Assembly (NCBI GenBank): GCA_017624675.1
Contig: JAGAMO010000029.1
Span: forward strand, 51,724 to 115,723
DNA: 64,000 bases
Direction: 5' to 3'
Source: Clostridia bacterium
GTDB lineage: Bacteria; Bacillota; Clostridia; Oscillospirales; Acutalibacteraceae
Below, piece by piece: positions 1 through 8,635 of this stretch. Under the pieces are notes generated by a model, which did no database searches, was not told the origin of the DNA, and saw only the letters and a list, made by a program, of their open reading frames with translations. The translations under genes and the position numbers were made by a program. Each line of letters opens with the position of its first letter. The stretch's first letter is position 1.

Positions 1-2058
1 ATTGCCTCCAATACAACCTCCTTTATATTTTGAAACAAACAATACCTCATTGTATCTTGTTCCTGAGGCTAACAATTGCGGGGTTGCATCAAGGTTATTT
101 AAATCATAACTATAAAGATTATCGTTGCGAACAATCAGTTGGTCATTAAGGAAGAAGAAATGTCCCCAATCAAGTTTTTTAACAACCTCTCCGGTTTGAT
201 TATCATAAATTTTAATACAATCCTCGGGAGAATTATAATTATAAAATGCAGCAATCATATATTTGTTTGTCATGCAAACTGAGGTTGTGTTCAAGTTATC
301 TAAAATTACCTCAGATTCTCCAGTTTCAAGGTTTATTTTATAATAAGAAATAGTTGTTACGCCCTTAAACGAATCGGTAACTTCAGAAACGCAATAGGCA
401 GTTTTATCAATAACCAAAAGTTTATCTGCCTGAATATCTGAAACCTGTTGCTTTTGAGTGCCGTCAGTTTTCATCTTTTTAATATGTCCTATGCCGGAAC
501 TCCGACCTGATAAATAATATATCCAATCGCCAACAACATTTATGTATGGGTCAGGACATAAATCAGAAGCTAACTTTGTTTTTTCACCCGAGCCATCTTC
601 TTTGAGTTTATATAATATATAAACATAATTTTCTTCGGCGCAATAATATAGCCAACCATTGCTTTTAGCAACCATCCCCGAACCCCAATGAACATTGTTA
701 TAAGTGTTACCGAATTTTTCCGATGAGATATGCTCGGGGGGAACAGTTTCGTTCTCGCTTTCACTACCACTTGAACTACCGCCTGCATTTGAAGAGGAAG
801 ATGCTGAGGATGAGGAACTTGGTGAAGAAGAACTGCCGTTTTCTTTTTTATCCGAACCAGCAGAAAAATCTATCTCGCCGCCCGAGGAATCAATATATTC
901 ATATATAAACTCCTCTCCCTCAGTTTCTAATTCTTCATCGGGTTTGGATTTGCTGTTTGATTTGTCAAATTCAAATGATTTCACCCAATCTAAAAAGGAA
1001 TTTTTCTTCTCGCTATCGGTAGTGCCTTTATCTTCAGTTTTATCATCGTTTTTTTCAAAAATATTAAACCAACTGCTTGAAGTTTGAGTTGAATTTTTAT
1101 CGCCACCAGCATGATTTTTGCCGAATCCGTTTAAAAACAAAAATGTTACAGAAGAAGTAACAATACAAATTACAACAATAATTGAGGCTATTTTTAAAAG
1201 GGCCTTGTTCCGCTGTTGGCGGATAATCTTTGCAATGGCAAGTTCCTTTCTGCCTTTTCCTTTAACAACACTATCAAGAATTTGTTGTGCAATAACAAGA
1301 CTTAACAAAGCTGTTCCAATTAGATTTCTGAATCCAATGGTTATCATACTAGCAATATTGCCACTGTAAATCGCCTTATCAATTCCCCGTTCCTTCAGCA
1401 CTTCCTTCAAGTGCTTCTTTGCCGATTTAAAACGGCTATAAACAGTTGAGGCGGGAACTCCTTGCATTTTTGCTATTTCCGCAACCCGCATACCATCATA
1501 ATAAACTCGGGATAAAAGTTCTGCATCATTAGGGTCGAGCCTATTCAAAACCTCTTTTATATCCATAGCAACATCGCTATTTGGCGTTTGGTCCTTCAAG
1601 AAAACAGATGTATCCTCAAACTCATATTCAACCATCTCTTTTTTGATTGCAAAAGTTCTAAGAAAATCCTTTGAAGTATTCTTGGTAATAACCGTAAGCC
1701 AACCATAAAAAGCGGAAGGTTCTCGCAACAAACTTATATTTTTATAAACCTTTATGAAAACCTCTTGAATTACATCATATGCAGTTTCATCATCAGATAT
1801 ATATTGATGAACAATGAAAAGTACATAGCGATAACTTTGCATAAACAACTCGTTAAATGCCTTTTTATCGCCTTGCATAGCGAGTTTTATAAGTTGATAA
1901 TTTTCAGGCAAGGAACTTTTGGCATCCTCAACGGTTACAACTTCCCCATTAGCATTATGCAACAAGTCGGCATTTGCGGATAAAATTATACTTTCATCCT
2001 CTTCAACATTCTCAATAATTTCGTTATCCATTTTGCCGAGCCACCACTTTTCTAACAT
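1..2058 (-). CDS. ECF-type sigma factor fused to a transmembrane segment and an extracytoplasmic sensor-like domain (C-terminus beyond the window)
   Basis: The frame is open from the ATG at 2058 to the left edge (686 codons seen, no stop). A second in-frame ATG lies at 2031; neither has a strong Shine-Dalgarno. Domains in order: sigma-70 region 2 (about residues 48-105, ending in DVIQEVFIKVYKNI), sigma region 4 helix-turn-helix (about 162-222, with RVAEIAKMQGVPASTVYSR), one hydrophobic membrane segment (about 288-309), an acidic/polar stretch, a Ser/Gly-rich linker (about 409-433), then a repeated beta-rich region with GWLYYCAE and DWIYYLSG motifs resembling DUF5050/beta-propeller sensor domains. 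The sigma part would act in the cytoplasm and the repeats outside. The topology suggests a one-protein membrane-tethered regulator, which is inference. Family naming of the C-terminal part is by eye. Confidence 0.82.
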   Translation of the reverse strand, partial: MLEKWWLGKMDNEIIENVEEDESIILSANADLLHNANGEVVTVEDAKSSLPENYQLIKLAMQGDKKAFNELFMQSYRYVLFIVHQYISDDETAYDVIQEVFIKVYKNISLLREPSAFYGWLTVITKNTSKDFLRTFAIKKEMVEYEFEDTSVFLKDQTPNSDVAMDIKEVLNRLDPNDAELLSRVYYDGMRVAEIAKMQGVPASTVYSRFKSAKKHLKEVLKERGIDKAIYSGNIASMITIGFRNLIGTALLSLVIAQQILDSVVKGKGRKELAIAKIIRQQRNKALLKIASIIVVICIVTSSVTFLFLNGFGKNHAGGDKNSTQTSSSWFNIFEKNDDKTEDKGTTDSEKKNSFLDWVKSFEFDKSNSKSKPDEELETEGEEFIYEYIDSSGGEIDFSAGSDKKENGSSSSPSSSSSASSSSNAGGSSSGSESENETVPPEHISSEKFGNTYNNVHWGSGMVAKSNGWLYYCAEENYVYILYKLKEDGSGEKTKLASDLCPDPYINVVGDWIYYLSGRSSGIGHIKKMKTDGTQKQQVSDIQADKLLVIDKTAYCVSEVTDSFKGVTTISYYKINLETGESEVILDNLNTTSVCMTNKYMIAAFYNYNSPEDCIKIYDNQTGEVVKKLDWGHFFFLNDQLIVRNDNLYSYDLNNLDATPQLLASGTRYNEVLFVSKYKGGCIGGN

Positions 2059-2131
2059 ATTTTTTAATTATATTTCACTCTTTGCTTCTTGTCAACAATG
2101 AAACTTGTCCTTATAAACCGTAATAAAGTTT

Positions 2132-2137
2132 TATAAT
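2132..2137 (+). promoter_or_regulatory. -10 box of the small RNA candidate
   Basis: An exact TATAAT stands just before the GGGCTA that opens the RNA's closing stem. A TTGTCC lies upstream at 2105-2110, but the 21-base spacing is long, so the -35 element is uncertain. Confidence 0.4.
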
Positions 2138-2139
2138 AA

Positions 2140-2298
2140 GGGCTAATAAATATGGCAAATACGAAATACCTAACTCTCTGCGACTCGCCTTTGTTAGTGT
2201 CTGTGTTCAAGAAAGTATAGCCCCTTCGGGATTTCTACTGGTTATGCACCACCGGCACCAGTTTAGAACCTCAATTCGCAATGTTGAGGTTCTTTTTT
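2140..2298 (+). ncRNA. Candidate free-standing small RNA, family not recognised
   Basis: About 160 bases between two genes, with no reading frame, follow a TATAAT. The 5' GGGCTA can pair with TAGCCC near 2218. Inside, CTAAC...GTTAG can form a terminal stem. A CTGGT...ACCAG hairpin follows, and then a strong intrinsic terminator. The next gene is on the opposite strand, so this is not a leader of a downstream gene. 6S RNA was considered because of the closed-bubble shape, but the sequence could not be matched. The 3' end is set by the terminator. Confidence 0.42.
2265..2298 (+). terminator. Intrinsic terminator of the small RNA candidate
   Basis: AACCTCAA (2267-2274) pairs with TTGAGGTT (2284-2291) and is followed by CTTTTTT. 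Confidence 0.75.
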
Positions 2299-2396
2299 AT
2301 GTTATAAAACCCCAAACTATATAATTAGTCTGGGGTTTAAATTATTGCCTATTATTTTTCTAAAACAAACTCCATATTTGTTAAATAATTAACAAA

Positions 2397-2993
2397 CTAT
2401 ATATTCTCTATTATGATTGTTTCTATAACAACATCATCAACGGGTTTGTCGGCATTACCAACCTTAACATTAGCAATAGCGTTTACAGTATCCATACCCT
2501 CGATAACCTGACCGAATACTGTATGACGGAAATCAAGCCAAGGTGTGCCGCCCATCTTCTCGTAAGCATCAACAATATCAGCAGGAAAAGAATCGGGCAT
2601 TTCTTTCATTTGCATTAACATATTCTGAGGCACTGTATCCGCCTGAACGATAAAGAACTGACTGCCGTTTGTATTAGGACCTGCATTTGCCATTGATAAA
2701 GCACCGTTTAAATTATGGAGTTTAACATCAAACTCATCTTCAAAACTATAACCATAAATAGATTCACCGCCCATACCTGTACCAGTTGGGTCGCCGCCTT
2801 GAATCATAAAATCTTTAATTACACGATGAAAAATCAAACCGTCATAATAGCCGTTTTTAGCGTGCGTTACAAAATTTTCAACTGTTTTGGGAGCTTCGTT
2901 TGGGAATAATTTTACCTTAATTTCGCCCATATTTGTTTTAAAGGTTGCAAGTATATCCCCTGCCCCGATTTCTTTAAGCTGATATGCTGACAT
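2397..2993 (-). CDS. Peptidyl-prolyl cis-trans isomerase, cyclophilin type
   Basis: 198 residues, a complete cyclophilin fold. The catalytic segment [15 protein letters not shown] holds the active-site Arg and the Phe/Gln pair, and NGSQFFI and the later [10 protein letters not shown] match the conserved core. It catalyses cis-trans isomerisation of X-Pro bonds during protein folding. No signal peptide is seen, so it should be cytoplasmic. The start is well supported by GGAGG 7 bases upstream. The gene stands alone, divergent from nrdR. A stem with CCCC/GGGG arms downstream (about 2306-2340) may end the transcript. Confidence 0.95.
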   Translation of the reverse strand: MSAYQLKEIGAGDILATFKTNMGEIKVKLFPNEAPKTVENFVTHAKNGYYDGLIFHRVIKDFMIQGGDPTGTGMGGESIYGYSFEDEFDVKLHNLNGALSMANAGPNTNGSQFFIVQADTVPQNMLMQMKEMPDSFPADIVDAYEKMGGTPWLDFRHTVFGQVIEGMDTVNAIANVKVGNADKPVDDVVIETIIIENI

Positions 2994-3065
2994 AATTATA
3001 CCTCCAAATTGGTTTATGCAGTTATTTTACAACACTTTTTATTAAAAAACAATAGTAAATTTTAC

Positions 3066-3094
3066 TTGTAATTCACCACAATATATAGTATAAT
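3066..3094 (+). promoter_or_regulatory. nrdR promoter (-35 TTGTAA, 17 bp, -10 TATAAT)
   Basis: The -35 is at 3066-3071 and the -10 at 3089-3094. A palindrome matching 13 of 16 bases of the NrdR box lies across the spacer and the -10, which would allow autorepression. Confidence 0.7.
3076..3091 (+). promoter_or_regulatory. NrdR-box-like operator in the nrdR promoter
   Basis: CCACAATATATAGTAT differs from the box in front of nrdD at one base only. NrdR boxes usually occur as pairs about three helical turns apart. No good partner is seen here. Confidence 0.6.
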
Positions 3095-3130
3095 TAAGAA
3101 AATTATCTAAAGTATAAGGAGAAATTTGCT

Positions 3131-3586
3131 ATGAAATGTCCCTTTTGCGGTTTTGAAGAAAGTAAGGTAATTGATTCTAGACCAACAGACGAGGGTCAAA
3201 GAATCAGACGACGCCGTGAATGTCTTGAATGTGCTAAGCGTTTTACAACTTACGAAGTTATTGAAAGCTTACCTATTATTGTCATTAAAAAGGACAAGTC
3301 TAGAGAAACATTTAATCGCAATAAGCTTATGACAGGACTCCTTCGTGCTTGTGAAAAACGTCCGGTTTCTATTGATATGCTTGATAATCTTATTGATGAA
3401 ATTGAGGTTATTATTCAAAATTCTCTCGACCGTGAAGTAAGTTCTGAAAAAATCGGCGAACTTGTTATGGAAAAACTCAAAAAGGTTGACGAGGTGGCTT
3501 ATGTTCGCTTTGCTTCCGTTTACCGTCAATTTAAAGATATCAACACTTTTATGAGTGAACTTAGCAAATTACTTGAAAATAATTAG
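3131..3586 (+). CDS. nrdR: Transcriptional repressor NrdR
   Basis: 151 residues, the usual family length. An N-terminal zinc ribbon (Cys3, Cys6, Cys31, Cys34) is followed by the basic [10 protein letters not shown] stretch and a C-terminal ATP-cone domain. NrdR senses ATP/dATP through the cone and represses ribonucleotide reductase genes by binding NrdR boxes. The start has AAGGAG about 9 bases upstream. It opens a forward operon in which gltX follows after 8 bases. Its probable targets in this window are its own promoter and nrdD. Confidence 0.97.
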   Translation: MKCPFCGFEESKVIDSRPTDEGQRIRRRRECLECAKRFTTYEVIESLPIIVIKKDKSRETFNRNKLMTGLLRACEKRPVSIDMLDNLIDEIEVIIQNSLDREVSSEKIGELVMEKLKKVDEVAYVRFASVYRQFKDINTFMSELSKLLENN

Positions 3587-3594
3587 GAGTTATT

Positions 3595-5244
3595 ATGAGC
3601 AACAACTTAATGGCAGATTTATTACTGCCTGATATTGATAAAACACCCGAATATTACGAAAACCTTTACCCTGCAAGAAATTTGCCCGAGGGCGCCAGGG
3701 TTACCAGAATTGCCCCAAGTCCCACAGGATACTTGCATTTGGGCGTTTTATTTGCAGCATTGGTTAATAGAATTACCGCAACATCAACCTCAGGTGTTTT
3801 CTTTACAAGAATTGAAGATACCGATAAAAAACGTGAGGTTAAAGGCGGTATTGAGGACATTATCGGCGGACTAAACCGTTTCGGTATTACTATTGATGAG
3901 GGGTTTATCTCGGGCGATAATCAAAGCGGAATTTACGGTCCCTATCAGCAAAGCCACCGTGAAGAAATTTACAAAACCTATGTTAAAGAATTAATTAAAC
4001 AAGGTTTGGCTTACCCTTGCTTCTGCACTGCTGAGGAGTTGGCGGCTGTCAGAGAAATTCAAGAGTCGCAAAAAATTCGTACAGGTTATCACGGCGAATG
4101 GGCAAAACACCGCAATATCACCTTTGAAGAAGCAAAAGCGTTAATTGACGAGGGCAAATCCTTTGTAATCCGTTTAAAATCCCCCGGTAACGAGCAAAAC
4201 AAGGTTGTTTTTGAAGATACTATTAAAGGTAAAATCGAAATGCCCGAAAATGACGAGGATTTCGTTCTTCTTAAATCTGACGGCATTCCTACCTATCACT
4301 TTGCACACGCTGTTGACGACCATTTGATGCGTACAACACACGTTTTGCGTGGCGATGAGTGGATTTCATCAGTTCCCAAGCATATTCAACTCTTTAAGCT
4401 TTTGGGCTTTAAGGTGCCTAAATTTGGTCACATTTCCCCTATTATGAAGCTTGAAAACGGTGCTAAACGCAAGATTTCAAAGCGTAAAGACCCAGAGGCT
4501 GCGGTTCATTTCTTTGCTGAGCAAGGTTATATGACCGAGGCTGTTCTTAACTATTTAATGACGGTTGCATCCTCCGATTTTGAGGACTGGCGCCGTGCAA
4601 ACCCTGATACATCTTATAAGGAATTTAAGTTTAATCTCAAGAAAATGAGTGTTTCAGGTGCCTTGTTTGATGAAAACAAGCTGATTGACGTTAGCAAAAC
4701 AATGGTTTCCAAGCTTTCAAGCACTGAGGTTTATGAAAAATTGACCGCTTGGGCTAAAGAATTTGATTCAGAGTTTTATAACATTTTGATTGCAGACCCC
4801 GATTATACTAAGGCTGTTTTTGCTATTGACCGTGATGTTCCTAAGCCTCGTAAGGACATTGCAAAATGGAACGAAGCTAAAGAATATTTCTCCTATATGT
4901 TTGAGGATTTGTTTGTTGCAGACTTTACTTTGCCTGAGAATATATCTCCCGAAGACGCAAAGGCTTTCTTGTCTGCTTATAAATCTGTTTATAACCCTGT
5001 AGACGACCGTCAAGAGTGGTTCCAAAGAATAAAGGATATTGCTCCCACAATCGGTTTTGCTGCAGAAACCAAGGAATATAAAGCAAATCCCGAAAACTTT
5101 AAGGGTCACGCCGGTGATTTAAGCTCGGTGCTTAGAATTGCAATCACAGGTAGACGCAACACCCCCGACCTTTGCAGTATAATGCAGGTTTTAGGCAAAG
5201 ATAAATGTCTTAACAGAATTGATAAAGTGCTTGAAAGCATTTAG
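3595..5244 (+). CDS. gltX: Glutamate--tRNA ligase
   Basis: 549 residues, a class I synthetase. The HIGH-type motif APSPTGYLHLG lies near residue 41 after an N-terminal extension of about 35 residues. The KMSKS-type loop KISKR is at about 293-297. A CFC segment (YPCFCTAEEL) sits where some GluRSs carry zinc ligands. It charges tRNA-Glu. It starts 8 bases after nrdR with a TAGGAG ribosome site and is followed 12 bases later by glnS. Carrying both enzymes means this organism need not rely on GluRS plus amidotransferase for Gln-tRNA, although the specificity of this GluRS cannot be read by eye. Confidence 0.95.
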   Translation: MSNNLMADLLLPDIDKTPEYYENLYPARNLPEGARVTRIAPSPTGYLHLGVLFAALVNRITATSTSGVFFTRIEDTDKKREVKGGIEDIIGGLNRFGITIDEGFISGDNQSGIYGPYQQSHREEIYKTYVKELIKQGLAYPCFCTAEELAAVREIQESQKIRTGYHGEWAKHRNITFEEAKALIDEGKSFVIRLKSPGNEQNKVVFEDTIKGKIEMPENDEDFVLLKSDGIPTYHFAHAVDDHLMRTTHVLRGDEWISSVPKHIQLFKLLGFKVPKFGHISPIMKLENGAKRKISKRKDPEAAVHFFAEQGYMTEAVLNYLMTVASSDFEDWRRANPDTSYKEFKFNLKKMSVSGALFDENKLIDVSKTMVSKLSSTEVYEKLTAWAKEFDSEFYNILIADPDYTKAVFAIDRDVPKPRKDIAKWNEAKEYFSYMFEDLFVADFTLPENISPEDAKAFLSAYKSVYNPVDDRQEWFQRIKDIAPTIGFAAETKEYKANPENFKGHAGDLSSVLRIAITGRRNTPDLCSIMQVLGKDKCLNRIDKVLESI

Positions 5245-5256
5245 AAAGGTTAATCT

Positions 5257-6942
5257 ATGGACGAAAACATTAAAATTGAGGACTCTTCTCTACCCTCTAA
5301 CTTTATTCACGATTATATTGACGAAGATTTAAAAGAAGGCGTTTACAGTAAGGTGCAAACCCGTTTCCCGCCCGAGCCTAACGGCTATCTTCACATAGGC
5401 CACGCAAAGGCTATTTGCATTGACTTTGCAACCGCTGAAAAATATAACGGCAAGTGCAACTTGCGTCTTGATGATACCAACCCCACTAAAGAGGATGTTG
5501 AGTATGTTGATGCTATCAAAGAAGATATTCAGTGGTTAGGCTTTAATTGGGACAATATTTATTTCGCATCGGATTACTTTGATTATATCTATGAATGCGC
5601 TTTAAAGCTTATAGATAAAGGCTTGGCTTATGTTGACGAGTCAACACCCGACCAAATCCGTGAAATGCGCGGTACTTTGACCGAGGCTGGCGTTAACAGT
5701 CCTTACCGTGACAGACCTATCGAAGAAACTAAAGATTTGTTCCGCCGTATGACCGATGGTGAATTTGAAAACGGCGCTATGGTTTTGAGAGCTAAAATTG
5801 ATATGGCATCCTCAAATATCAATATGCGCGACCCTGTAATTTACCGCATTATGCACGCTCATCATCACAGAACCGGCGACAAATGGTGTGTATACCCAAT
5901 GTATGACTTTGCACATCCCTTGAGTGATGCTAAAGAGGGTGTTACCCACTCCCTTTGCTCTTTGGAGTTTGAAAATCACAGACCTTTATATAATTGGTTT
6001 TTAGAGGTTTTGGAAATTCCCGAGGCACCTCGCCAAATTGAATTTGCAAGAATGAATGTTAATTACACATTAACAAGTAAGCGCAAGTGCTTAAAGCTTG
6101 TTAATGACGGTTTGGTATCAGGTTGGGATGACCCAAGAATGGCAACTATTTGCGGTATGCGTCGCAGAGGCTATCCTGCCGAGGCTGTTCGTGCTTTCGT
6201 TGATAAAATCGGTGTTTCCAAGGCTTACAGCGTTATTGACTACGCTTTGCTTGAGTCTTGTGTTAGGGATTATTTGAACGAAAATGCTGACCGTGCAATG
6301 GCTGTTCTTCGTCCTTTAAAAATTATAATCGATAACTACCCTGAGGATAAGTTTGAAGAAATTCTTGTTGATATTAACCCCGCAAAGCCCGAACTTGGCA
6401 AACGTGCAGTTACTTTTTCTAAGGAAATCTTTATTGAGCAGGACGACTTTATGTTAGAGCCACCCGGAAAGTATTTCCGTTTGTGCCCTCAAAAAGAAGT
6501 TCGTTTAAAGAGTGCTTATTACATTAAATATGCTTCACACGAAACCGATGAGAAAGGCAATATTACTGCAGTTCACTGTACCTATGACCCCGAAAGCTTT
6601 GGCGGCGAAACACCTGACGGCAGAAAGGTTAAGGGCACACTTCATTGGGTTAGCGCAAACCACTCTATCGACGCTGAAATTCGTCTTTATGACCGTTTGT
6701 TCAATGTTCCCAACCCCAGCGACGAAGAGGGCGTTGCCTCATTTGCCGATAATTTAAACCCCGAATCATTAACTGTATTAAATAACTGTAAGCTTGATGC
6801 TTCTCTTAAAGATATTAAAGTTGGAGATACATTCCAATTTATGCGTCAAGGCTATTTCACTGTTGATAGCGACTCTACTGAGGATAAACTTGTATTTAAC
6901 CGAACAGTAGCTCTCAAAGATTCATTTGTTAAAAAGGCTTAA
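5257..6942 (+). CDS. glnS: Glutamine--tRNA ligase
   Basis: 561 residues. The class I motif PPEPNGYLHIGHAKA lies near residue 38. The KMSKS-equivalent loop reads TSKRK near residue 273. A C-terminal anticodon-binding beta-barrel region ends the protein. It charges tRNA-Gln directly. Most Firmicutes instead make Gln-tRNA with GatCAB; a real GlnRS occurs in some Clostridia and is usually explained by transfer from Proteobacteria. Codon use here looks like that of its neighbours, so any transfer would be old. It follows gltX by 12 bases. Confidence 0.96.
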   Translation: MDENIKIEDSSLPSNFIHDYIDEDLKEGVYSKVQTRFPPEPNGYLHIGHAKAICIDFATAEKYNGKCNLRLDDTNPTKEDVEYVDAIKEDIQWLGFNWDNIYFASDYFDYIYECALKLIDKGLAYVDESTPDQIREMRGTLTEAGVNSPYRDRPIEETKDLFRRMTDGEFENGAMVLRAKIDMASSNINMRDPVIYRIMHAHHHRTGDKWCVYPMYDFAHPLSDAKEGVTHSLCSLEFENHRPLYNWFLEVLEIPEAPRQIEFARMNVNYTLTSKRKCLKLVNDGLVSGWDDPRMATICGMRRRGYPAEAVRAFVDKIGVSKAYSVIDYALLESCVRDYLNENADRAMAVLRPLKIIIDNYPEDKFEEILVDINPAKPELGKRAVTFSKEIFIEQDDFMLEPPGKYFRLCPQKEVRLKSAYYIKYASHETDEKGNITAVHCTYDPESFGGETPDGRKVKGTLHWVSANHSIDAEIRLYDRLFNVPNPSDEEGVASFADNLNPESLTVLNNCKLDASLKDIKVGDTFQFMRQGYFTVDSDSTEDKLVFNRTVALKDSFVKKA

Positions 6943-6945
6943 ATT

Positions 6946-7692
6946 ATGAAAATCGTTGATGTTTTTAACTTTTTAAATGATTTATTTCCCGTTTCTGATG
7001 CTTTAGACTTTGACAATGTTGGTATTTTAGTTGGTGACCCCAACAAAACAGTTAAAAACTGTCTTGTTGCACTTGATTGTAACCTTGAAACTGTTAAAAA
7101 AGCAAAAGAAAACGGTTGTGAGCTTATAATCACTCACCATCCCGTAATTTTTGAACCTTTAAAAACGGTTTTGCAAGGCTCGGTACAGTATGAGATGATT
7201 AAAAACGACATTTCGGTTATTTCAATGCACACAAACCTTGATGTCGGTGTTGGCGGTGTAAACGACAAGCTTTGCAAAATCTTAGGACTTGGCGAAATAT
7301 CCCCTGTAATCGCTTCTGACGGCTATTTGCTTAAAAGTGGTGTTATCTCCCCTGTTTCGGCTAATACCCTTGCAGAACGCATCAAAGAGCATCTTGGCGG
7401 TTTTGTAAAATTCGTTGACGGCGGAAAAGATATTGAAAAGGTTTTAGTTTGTAGCGGAAGCGGTGGCGGATATATCGAAGATGCTATGAGTTTGGGTTTC
7501 GATGCTTTAATTACTGCTGATATCAAACACCATCATTTCTTGGTGGCACACGATAACGGCGTATCACTTTTTGATGCAGGTCATTTCAATACTGAGGATA
7601 TCATTGTTGAGGATTTAGCCGAAAAGCTTAAAAATCAATTTAAAGACATTAAATTTAATACTTTTCATTCCAAAGCGATAAAATTTGCATAA
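6946..7692 (+). CDS. Nif3-like dinuclear metal centre hexameric protein
   Basis: 248 residues, matching the NIF3/YqfO family without the internal domain found in longer homologues. Metal-binding histidines are visible in IITHHPVIF (about residue 63), in the KHHHF region and in DAGHFNTE near the C-terminus. The family binds two metal ions; its cellular role is unsettled (a GTP cyclohydrolase I type 2 label is common but weakly supported). It starts 3 bases after the glnS stop, so it is surely cotranscribed. Confidence 0.9.
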   Translation: MKIVDVFNFLNDLFPVSDALDFDNVGILVGDPNKTVKNCLVALDCNLETVKKAKENGCELIITHHPVIFEPLKTVLQGSVQYEMIKNDISVISMHTNLDVGVGGVNDKLCKILGLGEISPVIASDGYLLKSGVISPVSANTLAERIKEHLGGFVKFVDGGKDIEKVLVCSGSGGGYIEDAMSLGFDALITADIKHHHFLVAHDNGVSLFDAGHFNTEDIIVEDLAEKLKNQFKDIKFNTFHSKAIKFA

Positions 7693-7733
7693 ATTTTTTA
7701 TTGTGCGAAAAAATAGATTTTGGGTGAAATTTG

Positions 7734-8234
7734 ATGGTAATTCTCTTTTCTAATCGAAAATCAAAGTTAGAGAAAGAAATTGTCGAAATTTTAATCGCCT
7801 GCGGCGCTGATGTTATTTCTGATAAATCAGTTGTTTCTGCAGGCGGTTTTTTTACCCTTGCAATCTGCTATAAGAAAACCGAAATTAAGACGAAAAAAGC
7901 TATCGCCCTTTATGTTGACGATAGCCTTAGATTTAAAAATCAAATTTTGCCCGATGAAGTAATCGGAATATGCGAAGACAAAAATATAAACGCTCTTGAG
8001 AATTTTAAGAAAAACAAGGTCGCAGTAGTAACCTGTGGAAATAATCCAAAAAATACCATAACCCTTTCAAGTATTGAAAATGGGAATTATATTTTAACTC
8101 TACAAAGACAAATAACAAATTTAAAGGGAGATACACTCTGCCCAGCCGACTATAAAATCACACTAGAAAAACAATATTCGCCCGAAGCCGTAATGTTAAG
8201 CGGTGCAGTTTTGTGTTTAATCGATAGAAATTAA
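7734..8234 (+). CDS. Hypothetical protein
   Basis: 166 residues from the ATG at 7734. A TTG one codon earlier is also possible, but GGGTGA is better placed for the ATG. No family is recognised. It looks like a small soluble alpha/beta protein, starting with VILFSNRKSKLEKEIVEIL, containing a Cys-Gly strand (AVVTCGNN) and ending in a hydrophobic helix (AVMLSGAVLCLI). There is no signal peptide and no clear catalytic motif. It continues the nrdR-gltX-glnS operon after a 41-base gap. Confidence 0.75.
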   Translation: MVILFSNRKSKLEKEIVEILIACGADVISDKSVVSAGGFFTLAICYKKTEIKTKKAIALYVDDSLRFKNQILPDEVIGICEDKNINALENFKKNKVAVVTCGNNPKNTITLSSIENGNYILTLQRQITNLKGDTLCPADYKITLEKQYSPEAVMLSGAVLCLIDRN

Positions 8235-8304
8235 CAATTCTAAAAAATCACGATATAATGAATTATAAGAACAAATTTTGGCAACAATATTATCGGGTGA
8301 TTTT

Positions 8305-8604
8305 ATGTATAAATTCAGTAAAACTGTAATTATAATATCAATTTTAGTATTTGCAACGGCAATCGCACTCGTTTTAGTGACTTTAGGTATAGTTTTTGGT
8401 CAAAACAAGCCAACTGCTGAACCTTGGGTTTTGCAGTCATACGGAAACAATGTTGCTCTCTTTAACGGCGAAAGAGTTATAGAGGTCTACGGTAGTATTA
8501 TGCTTGATACATTACCCGATGAAGATAAAAGGCTTTTAGATAACGGAATTGCCTTTTTGACGCGGCAAGAGGCCGTTAATGCAATAGAAGATTATGACGG
8601 ATAA
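8305..8604 (+). CDS. Small single-pass membrane protein with a BofC-C-like domain
   Basis: 99 residues from the ATG at 8305, which has GGGTGA 4 bases upstream. A TTG at 8278 in frame has no such support. One N-terminal membrane helix (about 8-30) is followed by an external domain of about 65 residues containing NVALFNGERVIEVY and LPDEDKRLLDNGI, patterns typical of the short Clostridia proteins with the BofC C-terminal domain. BofC in Bacillus restrains a forespore signalling protease; whether this short form does the same is unknown. It ends the operon before a convergent terminator. Confidence 0.72.
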   Translation: MYKFSKTVIIISILVFATAIALVLVTLGIVFGQNKPTAEPWVLQSYGNNVALFNGERVIEVYGSIMLDTLPDEDKRLLDNGIAFLTRQEAVNAIEDYDG

Positions 8605-8607
8605 AAT

Positions 8608-8633
8608 AAACCACCTCTTTAGAGGTGGTTTTA
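8608..8633 (+). terminator. Intrinsic terminator between convergent genes
   Basis: AACCACCTC pairs with GAGGTGGTT around a TTTA loop, with short T/A runs on both sides, so it can act for both strands. Confidence 0.75.
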
Positions 8634-8635
8634 AA

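Noticed and set aside
2132-2298. 6S, SRP or tmRNA identity for the small RNA
   Set aside because: No SRP tetraloop or GGAAGG-type core, no tmRNA tRNA-like ends, and only a loose shape similarity to 6S; left unassigned.
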